Assembly (NCBI GenBank): GCA_964573255.1
Contig: CAZNJB010000013.1
Location: 11,322 to 75,321, forward strand
From: CAYNUJ01 sp964573255
GTDB lineage: Bacteria > Bacteroidota > Ignavibacteria > Ignavibacteriales > Melioribacteraceae
Length of the DNA stretch: 64,000 bases
Reading direction: 5' to 3'
A model generated the notes under the pieces. That model did not search any database. It was not told the DNA's origin and saw only the letters and a program-made list of their open reading frames with translations. The position numbers were made by a program, and so were the translations under genes. How positions within the stretch are numbered: position 1 is the first letter of the stretch; each line of letters begins with the position of its first letter. This document shows positions 53,493 to 62,821 of the stretch, one piece after another.

Positions 53493-54650
53493 TTACTTAA
53501 ATTTTATTTCAATCAGTAAAATCTCCGGACGACTATTAGTCCTGATAGGCGGTCCCCAACCACCTACACCGCAAGAAACATAAAAATGAGTGTTTTCTTT
53601 TCTTAAATATCCCCAGCTCAATTCATAAATTGCATTTGTAATATAGTTAAATGGGTAAAGCTGTCCGTGATGGGTATGCCCCGATAACTGAATATCCACA
53701 CCATTTTCAACCGCCTCATCTAAATTAAAAGGCTGATGATCCATTAAAATAACCGGGAATAATTTATCAACACTTTTCATTATCTCATTCAACGACTTTC
53801 GCTTACGATTTGTAAATTGAGATATGGCTCTATCTTCTCTCCCAACCAAATAAAAACTACTGTCAATCAAAATAGATTCATCATTTAATAATTTAATGTT
53901 ATGAGATGCCAAATATTCTTTAGCCTTTTCCACTCCCCCGATATATTCATGATTGCCGGTCACTGCATAAACACCATACTTAGATTTAAATTGAACCAAA
54001 ATCTCACCGATATTATATTCCAATACAGGCTCAATATTTTCATCTATAATATCGCCAGGTATTAAAATAATATCCGGCTTTAAATCATTAACTTGATCTA
54101 CAATCTTTCTCAAATAACCTCTACCGATAATTGTTCCCAAGTGCACATCCGAAAAAACAACTGCTCTAAGAGATTTCAGATTACCCGCAGGTTTATCCAA
54201 TTTTATTTCCAATTTTTTAAGAACCGGAAATCGTGTGTTTAGATGCCCCAGCAAAACTGTTGATAACGCAATAACGGTAATCACAATAGCTGTAATTGTT
54301 TTGGTTCTTTGATAATTTGAAGTAATAAACTCAGGAAAGAACGGAAGAAAAGAATTTATAGAACGAAGGATATCAATCAAAAGAATCATTAAGAATAGAT
54401 ACGTCATTATTCCCAGCCAAAAAGCCCCGATCCAAATAAGACTCGAAGAAAAAGCATTAATCGAAACGTTTTCAAGTATACGTCCGACCAAATACGACGC
54501 AGCCAATATAATTATTAATATCACAAAATAATTTCTGTAATCGGACCCCGCAGGAAAAACCTCCAGTCCCCTTTTAATTATATAATAATTTATAGCCGAA
54601 TAAATTGCCAAAACAACAGATATAAAAAGAACAAAAAACCAAGATTTCAT
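53493..54650 (-). CDS. Membrane-anchored metallophosphoesterase
   Basis: This 385-residue protein has four hydrophobic N-terminal spans (about residues 1-130) followed by a calcineurin-type phosphoesterase domain. The dinuclear metal motifs are present in order: FSDVHLG, GDIIDE, GNHEY, and GHTHHGQLYP, with an additional DHQP. The layout matches YkuE/YaeI-like enzymes, some of which cleave UDP-2,3-diacylglucosamine-type lipids or related phosphodiesters. It lies 8 bases after glgA and is probably co-transcribed with it. Substrate is not known. Confidence 0.9.
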   Translation of the reverse strand: MKSWFFVLFISVVLAIYSAINYYIIKRGLEVFPAGSDYRNYFVILIIILAASYLVGRILENVSINAFSSSLIWIGAFWLGIMTYLFLMILLIDILRSINSFLPFFPEFITSNYQRTKTITAIVITVIALSTVLLGHLNTRFPVLKKLEIKLDKPAGNLKSLRAVVFSDVHLGTIIGRGYLRKIVDQVNDLKPDIILIPGDIIDENIEPVLEYNIGEILVQFKSKYGVYAVTGNHEYIGGVEKAKEYLASHNIKLLNDESILIDSSFYLVGREDRAISQFTNRKRKSLNEIMKSVDKLFPVILMDHQPFNLDEAVENGVDIQLSGHTHHGQLYPFNYITNAIYELSWGYLRKENTHFYVSCGVGGWGPPIRTNSRPEILLIEIKFK

Positions 54651-54658
54651 AAAACAGT

Positions 54659-56125
54659 TTACCTTTCTTTTTTCAAAGCATGTCTATAAAGAGCCAAATA
54701 TTTCCTAGCGGAGCTATCCCAGCTAAAATCCATTTGCATTCCATTTTTCTGCATAAGTTTCCACAGATCTGGAAGCTTAAAATAATTTAACGCCCTTTGA
54801 ATTGCATCGTGCAAAGCAAAACCATTGTAATTTTCGAATGAAAAACCATTACCGTCGTAATTACCGAGACTTTTCATTTCGTCCCAATCAAACACAGTAT
54901 CTGCTAATCCGCCGGTTTTGCGAACCACCGGAACGGAACCATATTTTAGCGAATACATCTGGTTTAATCCGCAAGGCTCATATTTAGACGGCATTAAGAA
55001 TATATCCGTTCCAGCTTCAATAATATGTGCCAACCTGTCATTGTAACCTATGTGAACAAAGAGTTTATCCGGAAGCTCTAAAGCTAAAGCACGCAAAAAG
55101 TTTTCGTATTCGGATTCACCGTTGCCCAAAATTACCCAAATAGCGTTTTCTTCAAGAAGATATGGAAATGTATCAATCAAAATATCAAATCCCTTTTGAA
55201 CGGCCATTCGAGAAACCATTGCTACAATAGGTATATCTGGATTGAACTCAAATCCCATCTCGCGGGCTAATTGCTTTTTATTTTCTAACTTATTTTCAAT
55301 CGTATGAAAATTGTAGTTTTTGCGAATGTATTTATCTGTCTCCGGATTCCAAATTTCATCGTCAATTCCATTTAAAATCCCGAATAAATCAGAACGCCTC
55401 GTTAATAAAACACCCGATAAACCTTCTCCGAATTCGGCTGTTAATATTTCCTCCGCATAGGTTCTACTCACTGTATTAATCAAATCGGCGTAAATTATTC
55501 CCAATTTCAAAAAATTCACATCCCCGTAAAATTCCGCAGGTCCGCCGGGATAAAAATAATCACTGCTTATTTCAGCTTTCTCCAAGGCTTTTTCATTGAA
55601 TCTGCCCTGATAACCAATATTATGTATAGTAAGAACCGTACGCGTTCCTGAAAAAATATTATTTAAAGAATAATTCTCTTTTAAATAATATGGAATGAGT
55701 GAAGTCTGCCAATCATTTACATTAATGATATCCGCTTTCAGATTAAGATGAATTAAAGTTTCTATAACCGCTTTATTAAATAAAATAAACCGCTCGTCTT
55801 CATCGCTATCGTTTGTATATAAAGTTTCCCGATGGAAATATTCGGGTGAGTCAATAAAAAAACATTCAATATCTGCATTGGGAAGCTTGGCGGAAAAAAC
55901 CCCAAACTTTTTTTTAATGCCGCCAATCGTAGTTGTTAAATCGGATGCGCCCTTAATTGGTTTAATATTATATTTTTCTTCATCAATTAAACTATATTTG
56001 GGCATAAACAATTTAACATCACAGCCTTCATTTTTAAGTGCAATCGGAAGCGAACCGGCTACATCAGCCAGGCCCCCGGTTTTAGCAAAGGGAAATATTT
56101 CACTCGCAACATAGATTAAATTCAA
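54659..56125 (-). CDS. glgA: Glycogen synthase (ADP-glucose type)
   Basis: This 488-residue GT5 glycosyltransferase elongates alpha-1,4-glucan from ADP-glucose. The N-terminal substrate loop is KTGGLADVAGSLP (Lys15) and the C-terminal counterpart is RKTGGLADTV, preceded by MPSKYEPCGLNQMYSLKYG, which is typical of the family. TVLTIHNIGYQGRF and GDVNFLKLGIIYAD are further hallmarks. Length is normal. No other glycogen genes (glgB, glgC) are in the window; it heads a short operon with the metallophosphoesterase and is divergent from purE. Confidence 0.96.
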   Translation of the reverse strand: MNLIYVASEIFPFAKTGGLADVAGSLPIALKNEGCDVKLFMPKYSLIDEEKYNIKPIKGASDLTTTIGGIKKKFGVFSAKLPNADIECFFIDSPEYFHRETLYTNDSDEDERFILFNKAVIETLIHLNLKADIINVNDWQTSLIPYYLKENYSLNNIFSGTRTVLTIHNIGYQGRFNEKALEKAEISSDYFYPGGPAEFYGDVNFLKLGIIYADLINTVSRTYAEEILTAEFGEGLSGVLLTRRSDLFGILNGIDDEIWNPETDKYIRKNYNFHTIENKLENKKQLAREMGFEFNPDIPIVAMVSRMAVQKGFDILIDTFPYLLEENAIWVILGNGESEYENFLRALALELPDKLFVHIGYNDRLAHIIEAGTDIFLMPSKYEPCGLNQMYSLKYGSVPVVRKTGGLADTVFDWDEMKSLGNYDGNGFSFENYNGFALHDAIQRALNYFKLPDLWKLMQKNGMQMDFSWDSSARKYLALYRHALKKER

Positions 56126-56228
56126 AACTACTTCTCTTTTTTAAGTGCAAAGATAAATATTTTATGCGGGGTTTTCCGTAATTAATTAAATTTAGCTAAT
56201 GAATATCAATAATAAAGAAAGGAAAAAT

Positions 56229-56720
56229 ATGACTGACAAACCAATTGTTGGAATTTTAATGGGTAGCGATTCGGACTTGCCCGTAATGGAAAAGTCGTTT
56301 GAAATATTAAAAGAATTTGAAATTCCGTTTGAGGTAAATATTATCTCCGCACATCGGAGTCCGGATAAATTAAAGGAATATGCGTCAAGTGCATACGAGA
56401 GAGGACTCCGTGTGTTGATAGCAGGAGCTGGCGGCGCGGCGCATTTACCGGGTGTTACTGCGGCATTTACAGCATTACCGGTAATCGGTGTTCCTATAAA
56501 ATCAAAAACATTAAACGGAGTCGATTCCCTGTATTCAATTGTGCAAATGCCGTCCGGGGTTCCTGTTGCGACTGTTGCAATTGACGGAGCAAAGAATGCC
56601 GGCTTGCTCGCAATTCAAATTCTTGCACAGGCGAACGAAGAATTATATCAAAAATTCATTGAGTACAAACAAAATCTCTCGATTGAATCTATGAAGAAAA
56701 ATGAGAAATTAAATATCTAA
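56229..56720 (+). CDS. purE: N5-carboxyaminoimidazole ribonucleotide mutase
   Basis: This 163-residue enzyme carries out a carboxylate transfer in purine synthesis, turning N5-CAIR into CAIR. The motifs GSDSDLPVM, ISAHRSPDKL and GAGGAAHLPGV with the following TALPVIGVPIKSKTLNG define class I PurE. The ATG at 56229 (MTDKPIVG) is chosen because AGGA lies just upstream and the protein then has the usual length; an upstream ATG at 56199 would add ten unconserved residues. No purK is adjacent. It faces the DUF4175 gene with a hairpin between them. Confidence 0.96.
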   Translation: MTDKPIVGILMGSDSDLPVMEKSFEILKEFEIPFEVNIISAHRSPDKLKEYASSAYERGLRVLIAGAGGAAHLPGVTAAFTALPVIGVPIKSKTLNGVDSLYSIVQMPSGVPVATVAIDGAKNAGLLAIQILAQANEELYQKFIEYKQNLSIESMKKNEKLNI

Positions 56721-56738
56721 TATTTTTTGAATGCGGAG

Positions 56739-56776
56739 ATACTCCTGCAAAATTCAATTTATTTTTGCGGGAGTAT
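56739..56776. terminator. Hairpin between purE and the convergent DUF4175 gene
   Basis: ATACTCCTGCAAAA (56739-56752) pairs with TTTTGCGGGAGTAT (56763-56776): a 14-bp stem with one G-U pair and a 10-base loop. It may serve both convergent genes, although no long T-run follows. Confidence 0.65.
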
Positions 56777-56826
56777 GCTTTGCAGAGATCATTGAATGTT
56801 GAAATAGTTGTCCATCCACTCTTTAT

Positions 56827-59800
56827 TTATTCTTTCTTCTTCTGAAAAGTCTCTTCCAGCGATTTGAAATATTTTCGAATTAATTCCTCGTAATCTTTGG
56901 CATAACCTTGGCGAATAGCCCTTAGCAATTGGTCCCGCAAAATATTTCTTCCCTCTTCGGTTTGCAGTAATATTTCCGGTGGTGATTTTAGATTAAATTC
57001 TTTACCTGCAACAGATTGACGATTTTTTTCAAAATCACGTTCGTTAATTGATCTTTGCGCATCGAGCATACGGGATAAAATCCTGTCCTGGGTTTTGATT
57101 AAATCATCATCAATCTTTTGCGTATTCAAACCCGCAACAACTTCTTTCATTTCATCAATTATCTTCTGCATATTTCCGGTAAGCTTTTTAGCTTCGCCCG
57201 ATTTTTGAATTTGTTTATTCAATTCTTCAAGAGATTTCTGAATCATTTGTTGCTGTTGGGCAAGTCTTTGCATTTGAGCCATCTGTTCCATTGTAAGTTT
57301 TCCGTTCCGCATCATTTTAGTCATCTGATTCAAGCTCATCTGCTGCTGACTCAACTGCTGCATTTGCTGCATCAAGCTCATCATTCCGCCGCCTTGCCCT
57401 TGATTCATCATACTCGCCATTGCGTTTTGCATCTGCTGTGCGGCTTCATTCAAATATTTCATTGCACCGGTTTGACTTTTGATACCAAGCGAACTGTTTC
57501 TATTCTGCAAATTTGAAATTGCTTGCGCCATCTCTGCTCTAGCAAGTCCCATTGCCTTACCCATCTCAGGTGTAATGGCAAAAGTCTTTTGAGAAAGATT
57601 GACAGCTTTTGTGATTATTTTATTCAACGTACTAATTTTTTTGAACTGCTCCCTTGCAATCTCACCAAATTTTGTACTTTCACTACTAATTTGGTTAGTC
57701 AGTCTTTTCAATTCCTCTTCTTCTTTGGAAAGCTCGACAAGTTCATTTATTAATTGCATCATTTCAGCCATAGTTTTCATTTGGGTCTGCATTTGCATAG
57801 TCGATTTCATCGAGCCTAATTTTTTCTGCATTTGCTGCATATTATTTATTAACTGCTGCTGCATTGAGGATGCGGATTTCATATCGCCCGCTTCAATTTT
57901 CTCTTTTGTTTCTTCGGCAAGCCGACTGTTTTGCTGTTCTTCAAATTCATCATTTATTTCTTTCATCATATCATTCGGAAGGTCGTCTAATTGACTCATT
58001 TTATCCTGCAGTTTTTGCATCTCTTCCTTTAACTTTTCAATCGCTTTCTTCAACGCTTCCTGTTCTTTTGCCAATCTTTCTTTCTCTTCTTCGCTTAAAG
58101 AACCTTGTTCGGCTTTTTCTTTTAATTCATTTTCTTTGGAAAGAATATCTTCTGTTCTTTTTATTACCTCATCCAATTTCTGCTCAATCTGAATGCGTTT
58201 CAGCAGATTGATTGTACGCTCCATGCTATTCTTAAGCATTTCCTCATTAAATTTCATATCCTCCAAACTCTGCTGAATCTGATTTCTGTTCATTTGAGAG
58301 AGCATATTCTGCATCCGCTCCATTGCTTTTTTCATCTCTTCGCTTGTCAGTTCGTCGAATAGCTTCTGGAGTTCATTGTATTTTTCTAAAGTCTCGGGAG
58401 AAAGAAGATTATTCTCTTCCAACTGCTTCTGCATCTCTTTCATTTTTTGAGCAATGTCGGAAATTTTATTTTCCAATTCCTTCATTTTATTCATTGCCTG
58501 CTCAATCTTTTCCTTCTCTTCCCAATCTATCTCTTTTTCGTCCCGTTTCAATTGATTACTGATATTCTGCAGTTCTTCCCTTAGTTTTTCCGCTTCTTTA
58601 AATGTCTCTTCCAAATCATCAATCGATTCATCCTGCTTTTTATCGGCTTGTGCAAATAGTTCGTCGAGTGTAGGGACCCTGATATTTAACACTTTACTCG
58701 CAGAGGACTTGGGTCCGTTTACATAATCGTTATCCCATACTTCAACGAAAAATGTAACAATGTCATTTTCGGCAAGCGCAAGTTCGGAAAGGTCCCAAGT
58801 ATAAAGTACCTCGCTTTCCTTTTCATTTCTGTTAAAAGGAACCGGAATGGACTTAAATGTGGAATCAACCGGTTTGAAATTAGATTGACTAAGTTTATAA
58901 TTAATTTTCAATGCCGAAAAACCATAGTCATCCGAAATTTTAATCATCAATGTTATTAAATCGGTTTCCCCGAGTGTAACATCCGTTGTAGGATTTAATA
59001 AATTCACATAAGGGAAAGCATCTTCCATTAAATTTATGGAATAGATTACCGGATTAATACTTTTAACGTTGAAGGTATCAGTTAATTGGAAAAAGTACTC
59101 GAGATTCTTTCTTATTTTGAATCTATAAACGGCACTATCTGAAAATATTTTCATCGAAGAAGCACTGCTATCCGACCAGATAACTTTAGCACTTTTTAAT
59201 TTTTTATCCGATTTCAATTTTATATTTACCGAAGTTCCCGGAAGGGCGGATATATTACCATTATCTTTTTGAACTATCTTCGCCAGATGCAAATATTTAG
59301 GCGGAATGATTTCATAATCCAGCCCGATAATTGATGGTCTGTCGATAACTTCAATTTTATAATTGGGACTCTTATCATCTTCAGCTTGAACAAAATATTC
59401 GAAAGAATTATGAACGGAATTTTTTGAATAGTTAAATGCTCCTGTCGAATCAGCCGCTAATATTACTTGTTTAAATTGATAATCTTCCAAAGATTTAACG
59501 AAAAAATTAACTTCATCCAATTCACCGCCGTCTACAGTAATATGAATATCAATTCTTTCCCCTTTTGTGATAGAAGCATTACCCGGTTCAATATTGAAAT
59601 GATATTTGGCCGGTTCAATAAAATCAAGGTTATAATGAATTATTCTTTCAGTGGCATCGTCAAACGGATTAATAAAAATTATATTGAAAATAATTAATGC
59701 TGGGAAAAAAATTTTAAAAGATGATTTGAAAAAATAATTATCCGAAAATTTTTGAAAATTTATTTCTTTCGTTTTATCGTATATCTGCTTAAATGCCGCT

Positions 59801-60195
59801 TCAATTAATTCCTCTGAGAAACCTGAACTTTCCGAATTAACCAATTGATATGCGTTCTTTAAATCATCCTTTACACTCGGTATTTTTAATCCCACTATTT
59901 CCGAAAGTTCTTCAAAATCCGGTCCGGTATGAATATGCTTTTTAATTATTAGGTTCTTAACAAAGAACAAAACAAATGTAACAAGCGACAAAATAATGAA
60001 CGAATACCAGAGGAAGGTTCTTACAGTTGAGTTAAAATTTCCCGCCGCTTCGAATAAAACAATTAGAATGAATAGAAATATAGCGAGAGAAAACGAACGT
60101 AAAAAAGTTTCCGCTATGGCAAGAATAACTTCTCTAATATAAAGCTTCCTCAGCCGCTTCTCTAATTCTCTTTTATAATTTTTAATATAATTCAT
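56827..60195 (-). CDS. DUF4175-like membrane protein with giant coiled coil
   Basis: This 1122-residue protein has three hydrophobic spans near the N-terminus (about residues 22-50, 57-80 and 150-172), then a beta-rich periplasmic part with Ig-like stretches, for example YEIIPPKYLHLAK and WDLSELALAENDIVTFFVEVWDND. A very long coiled coil follows from about residue 510 to 1060, rich in Glu, Lys, Gln and Met, such as MSLMQQMQQLSQQQMSLNQM. This matches the DUF4175 family of Bacteroidota. It starts one base after the DUF4159 gene and is surely in the same operon. Function is unknown; it may be part of the cell-envelope cluster that also holds DUF4159 and von Willebrand domain proteins in relatives. 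Confidence 0.85.
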   Translation of the reverse strand: MNYIKNYKRELEKRLRKLYIREVILAIAETFLRSFSLAIFLFILIVLFEAAGNFNSTVRTFLWYSFIILSLVTFVLFFVKNLIIKKHIHTGPDFEELSEIVGLKIPSVKDDLKNAYQLVNSESSGFSEELIEAAFKQIYDKTKEINFQKFSDNYFFKSSFKIFFPALIIFNIIFINPFDDATERIIHYNLDFIEPAKYHFNIEPGNASITKGERIDIHITVDGGELDEVNFFVKSLEDYQFKQVILAADSTGAFNYSKNSVHNSFEYFVQAEDDKSPNYKIEVIDRPSIIGLDYEIIPPKYLHLAKIVQKDNGNISALPGTSVNIKLKSDKKLKSAKVIWSDSSASSMKIFSDSAVYRFKIRKNLEYFFQLTDTFNVKSINPVIYSINLMEDAFPYVNLLNPTTDVTLGETDLITLMIKISDDYGFSALKINYKLSQSNFKPVDSTFKSIPVPFNRNEKESEVLYTWDLSELALAENDIVTFFVEVWDNDYVNGPKSSASKVLNIRVPTLDELFAQADKKQDESIDDLEETFKEAEKLREELQNISNQLKRDEKEIDWEEKEKIEQAMNKMKELENKISDIAQKMKEMQKQLEENNLLSPETLEKYNELQKLFDELTSEEMKKAMERMQNMLSQMNRNQIQQSLEDMKFNEEMLKNSMERTINLLKRIQIEQKLDEVIKRTEDILSKENELKEKAEQGSLSEEEKERLAKEQEALKKAIEKLKEEMQKLQDKMSQLDDLPNDMMKEINDEFEEQQNSRLAEETKEKIEAGDMKSASSMQQQLINNMQQMQKKLGSMKSTMQMQTQMKTMAEMMQLINELVELSKEEEELKRLTNQISSESTKFGEIAREQFKKISTLNKIITKAVNLSQKTFAITPEMGKAMGLARAEMAQAISNLQNRNSSLGIKSQTGAMKYLNEAAQQMQNAMASMMNQGQGGGMMSLMQQMQQLSQQQMSLNQMTKMMRNGKLTMEQMAQMQRLAQQQQMIQKSLEELNKQIQKSGEAKKLTGNMQKIIDEMKEVVAGLNTQKIDDDLIKTQDRILSRMLDAQRSINERDFEKNRQSVAGKEFNLKSPPEILLQTEEGRNILRDQLLRAIRQGYAKDYEELIRKYFKSLEETFQKKKE

Positions 60196-60196
60196 A

Positions 60197-60844
60197 TCAG
60201 TTAGTTAACACATACAACAAAAGATTAACGCCAAACTTAAGCGCCTTCTCTCTAATTTCGGGTGGGTCATTATGAACTTCTGGGTCAGCCCATCCGTCGC
60301 TGGGATTACTTTCAAAAGTATAATAAAGAACCAGCCTGTCATTCAAAAAAATTCCGTATCCTTTCGGAGGTTTATCATCGTGCTCGTGAATTTTAGGCGG
60401 ACCGTTTTGAAAATCGTAATAAATATGATACAGCGGATGATTGAACGGCAATTCCACTAATTCTTTATCAGGGAATAATTTCTTTACCTCTCTGCGAAAA
60501 GATTTATCCATACCGTAATCGTCATCAACAAAGAGGAAGCCGCCGTTTTCTAAATAGGAACGGAGAGATTTAACATCGGAATCGCTGAATTTTACCGTAC
60601 CATGCCCGGTCATAAATAAAAACGGATAGTAAAACATTTCGGCGCTTCCTATTTCAACGAATTGGTATTCCGGATCCGTTTCGAGCATTGCCTTTTCCGA
60701 GGCATATTTCAACAAATTGATTTCAGCAGATTGGTCGTTGTACCAATCCCCTCCACCATGATATTTCAGTCGTGCAATACGAAACCCGGATTGTGCAGAA
60801 AGCGTTTCTACCAAAAGTAATATTAAAATAAAAGCTTTATTCAT
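60197..60844 (-). CDS. DUF4159 domain secreted protein
   Basis: This 215-residue protein has a signal peptide (residues 1-17, ending TLSAQ) and the DUF4159 fold: RIARLKYHGGGDWYND, then FLFMTGHGTVKFSDSD, LRSYLENGGFLFVDDDYG, LPFNHPLYHIYY and the C-terminal EKALKFGVNLLLYVLTN. The domain resembles the glutamine amidotransferase-like fold without its catalytic residues. The ATG at 60844 is chosen because AGGGA lies just upstream and the signal peptide starts there; the frame extends to 60868. It precedes the DUF4175 gene by one base, the common pairing in this phylum. Confidence 0.9.
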   Translation of the reverse strand: MNKAFILILLLVETLSAQSGFRIARLKYHGGGDWYNDQSAEINLLKYASEKAMLETDPEYQFVEIGSAEMFYYPFLFMTGHGTVKFSDSDVKSLRSYLENGGFLFVDDDYGMDKSFRREVKKLFPDKELVELPFNHPLYHIYYDFQNGPPKIHEHDDKPPKGYGIFLNDRLVLYYTFESNPSDGWADPEVHNDPPEIREKALKFGVNLLLYVLTN

Positions 60845-61023
60845 AATTCCCTGTAAAACAAATCCCAAAATAAAAAAATATTCCCATTATACAGCCTTAA
60901 ATGTGATAAGTCTCAAAACCAACATCTTATAAATTGATAAAAATAAATTATTTCCATACTTTAATTTCAAGATTTAAGTTTCCTATCCGGTAAAGTTAAT
61001 CAATTAACCAACGAGGCGTAACT

Positions 61024-61965
61024 ATGAAAAAATCCTTTGTTTTATTCTTCCTCATTGTGATATTTGGCAAACTAACCGGACAAGACTTGTACAAATATGA
61101 ATTCGGCGTTGCCGTACGTGATTCCGTAATTACTCATTCGGTAATAATCGACACGGGATACGTTGCTGAAGGCTCGACTTACACAATTCCACCGTTTGAT
61201 TTTAATGATAATTATCCCATTATACAATTTTTATACAATGCATTTGCCGGAAGCACGTTTTTATTCGACGATTTGACCGACGAAAATGTATTATTTTCAA
61301 TTAGATTGGTATTTAATAAAAAGAACGGATTAGCACCGTCGTATTTTAATGAAAATCTATTTTTTGTGATGATAGTTGATGTTTTTAAAATGCCCGGAAG
61401 AATTCCTATTACTGGAGATTATTTCTTCAAACCGGGAAGTTATTTTGGTTATATCCTCCCCAAATCACAAAGACTGCTTGCCGTATTTCAGTTGCTAAAT
61501 CTGAGTAAAGACGATCTCGGTTTTGCTTATATCCGAAACGATCGTTTTGATCCGGTAAATATAGAAACAACAAATACTCAAATGGACGTTCGATTCCGTG
61601 CTCGGCATTTCTCCAAATTCGGAGGTGGGAGGGGACATATATCCGGAACTACGGATGTAAACAAAGAAGAAAACTCACCGGTTAAATTTTTCCTGGCTCA
61701 AAATTATCCCAATCCATTTAACCCAACAACAAAAATTAAATATTCAATTCATGTGGGGAATGCAAATATTACATCCCCTCCTTTTGTTACATTGAGAGTT
61801 TACGATCTACTTGGTCGCGAAATAGCAACACTTGTGAATGAAAGGAAATCTCCCGGGATTTACGAAGTAACTTTCGATGCAAACGATTTGCCGAGTGGTA
61901 CTTATATTTATAAATTAACAGCGGGGAAATTTATTGATACTAAAAAAATGCTGTTAATTAAATAA
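61024..61965 (+). CDS. Secreted protein with type IX sorting domain
   Basis: This 313-residue protein has a signal peptide (residues 1-20, ending KLTGQD) and a C-terminal type A sorting domain. The latter is marked by FFLAQNYPNPFNPTTKIKYS (from about residue 222), then LRVYDLLGREIATLVNE and DLPSGTYIYKLTAG, ending with KKMLLIK. It is therefore cargo for type IX secretion, with the tail removed on export. The N-terminal 200 residues have no motif I recognise. It is monocistronic. The decayed tail at 51623-51790 belongs to a protein of the same class. Confidence 0.9.
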   Translation: MKKSFVLFFLIVIFGKLTGQDLYKYEFGVAVRDSVITHSVIIDTGYVAEGSTYTIPPFDFNDNYPIIQFLYNAFAGSTFLFDDLTDENVLFSIRLVFNKKNGLAPSYFNENLFFVMIVDVFKMPGRIPITGDYFFKPGSYFGYILPKSQRLLAVFQLLNLSKDDLGFAYIRNDRFDPVNIETTNTQMDVRFRARHFSKFGGGRGHISGTTDVNKEENSPVKFFLAQNYPNPFNPTTKIKYSIHVGNANITSPPFVTLRVYDLLGREIATLVNERKSPGIYEVTFDANDLPSGTYIYKLTAGKFIDTKKMLLIK

Positions 61966-62009
61966 GTAGCGGCAGACGATATTTTATTTATATTCAATTA
62001 CAGGTTTTA

Positions 62010-62648
62010 ATGAAACTTTTGAATGGAATCGAAAAAAACATCAATACGCTTTTAACTTCAGTTGGGGAAATACCGGAAGAGAGGAAAATTCTACTGTTGA
62101 AATTATCTCAACATATTGTACAAAAACTTAGAGATGAAGGGAAAATAAATCTCACATTTATTTGTACTCATAACTCCCGGAGAAGTCTGATGAGCCAAAT
62201 TTGGGCACAAACGGCTGCTGAATATTTCAACATTCCGGATGTAAGATGCTACTCCGGTGGAACGGAGGCAACTGCATTTTATAGTACGGCTGTAATAACG
62301 TTGAAAGAATCTGGCTTCGAAGTTAAGAAATCCGATGAAACTGACAACCCAACTTATTTAGTATATTATTCTGAAGTAAAAGAACCATTAAAGTGTTTTT
62401 CTAAAGTTTACAACGATTCTTTTAATCCGCAGGAGAATTTTACGGCTATAATGACTTGTTCTCAAGCCGATAAAAATTGTCCCTTAATTATTGGTGCGGA
62501 AGCAAGATTTCCCCTTACTTATGAAGACCCAAAAAAATTTGACGGAACTGAATCCGAAAGAATAAAATACAAAGAGAGATTTAACCAAATTGGTAGAGAA
62601 ATGCTGTTTTTATTCAGTAACATAAAAGAGGAATTAAATAAAATTTAG
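62010..62648 (+). CDS. LMW phosphatase-fold protein, arsenate reductase-like
   Basis: This 212-residue protein has the low-molecular-weight phosphatase signature Cys52-x5-Arg58 (ICTHNSRRSLMSQ) about 50 residues in, followed by YSGGTEATAF. The C-terminal DPKKFDGTESERIKYKERF matches the arsenate-reductase-type acid loop, with Asp as general acid. Cysteines in MTCSQADKNCP could form the relay disulfide of thioredoxin-coupled arsenate reductases. An extra N-terminal helical part of about 45 residues precedes the catalytic loop. It is not next to other ars genes. It could be an arsenate reductase or a protein-tyrosine phosphatase. Confidence 0.85.
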   Translation: MKLLNGIEKNINTLLTSVGEIPEERKILLLKLSQHIVQKLRDEGKINLTFICTHNSRRSLMSQIWAQTAAEYFNIPDVRCYSGGTEATAFYSTAVITLKESGFEVKKSDETDNPTYLVYYSEVKEPLKCFSKVYNDSFNPQENFTAIMTCSQADKNCPLIIGAEARFPLTYEDPKKFDGTESERIKYKERFNQIGREMLFLFSNIKEELNKI

Positions 62649-62821
62649 GCATTGACTGCAAAATTGCAGGTATTATAATTACTTGTTTTTACAATATTTT
62701 CAGCCATTTAAATGAGGAAAGGAAATAGAGGTCAAAATAATAATCCTGATTGTATCTTTTAATCATCCAAATAAGTAAATTACAAGGTTTATTAAATAAG
62801 AATTTGTCAAAACATTTTTAA

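Noticed and set aside
57118..57994. Several open frames on the plus strand opposite the DUF4175 coiled coil
   Set aside because: The His/Leu/Phe-rich products are the reverse reading of Gln/Lys/Glu/Met codons; the DUF4175 gene is intact on the other strand.
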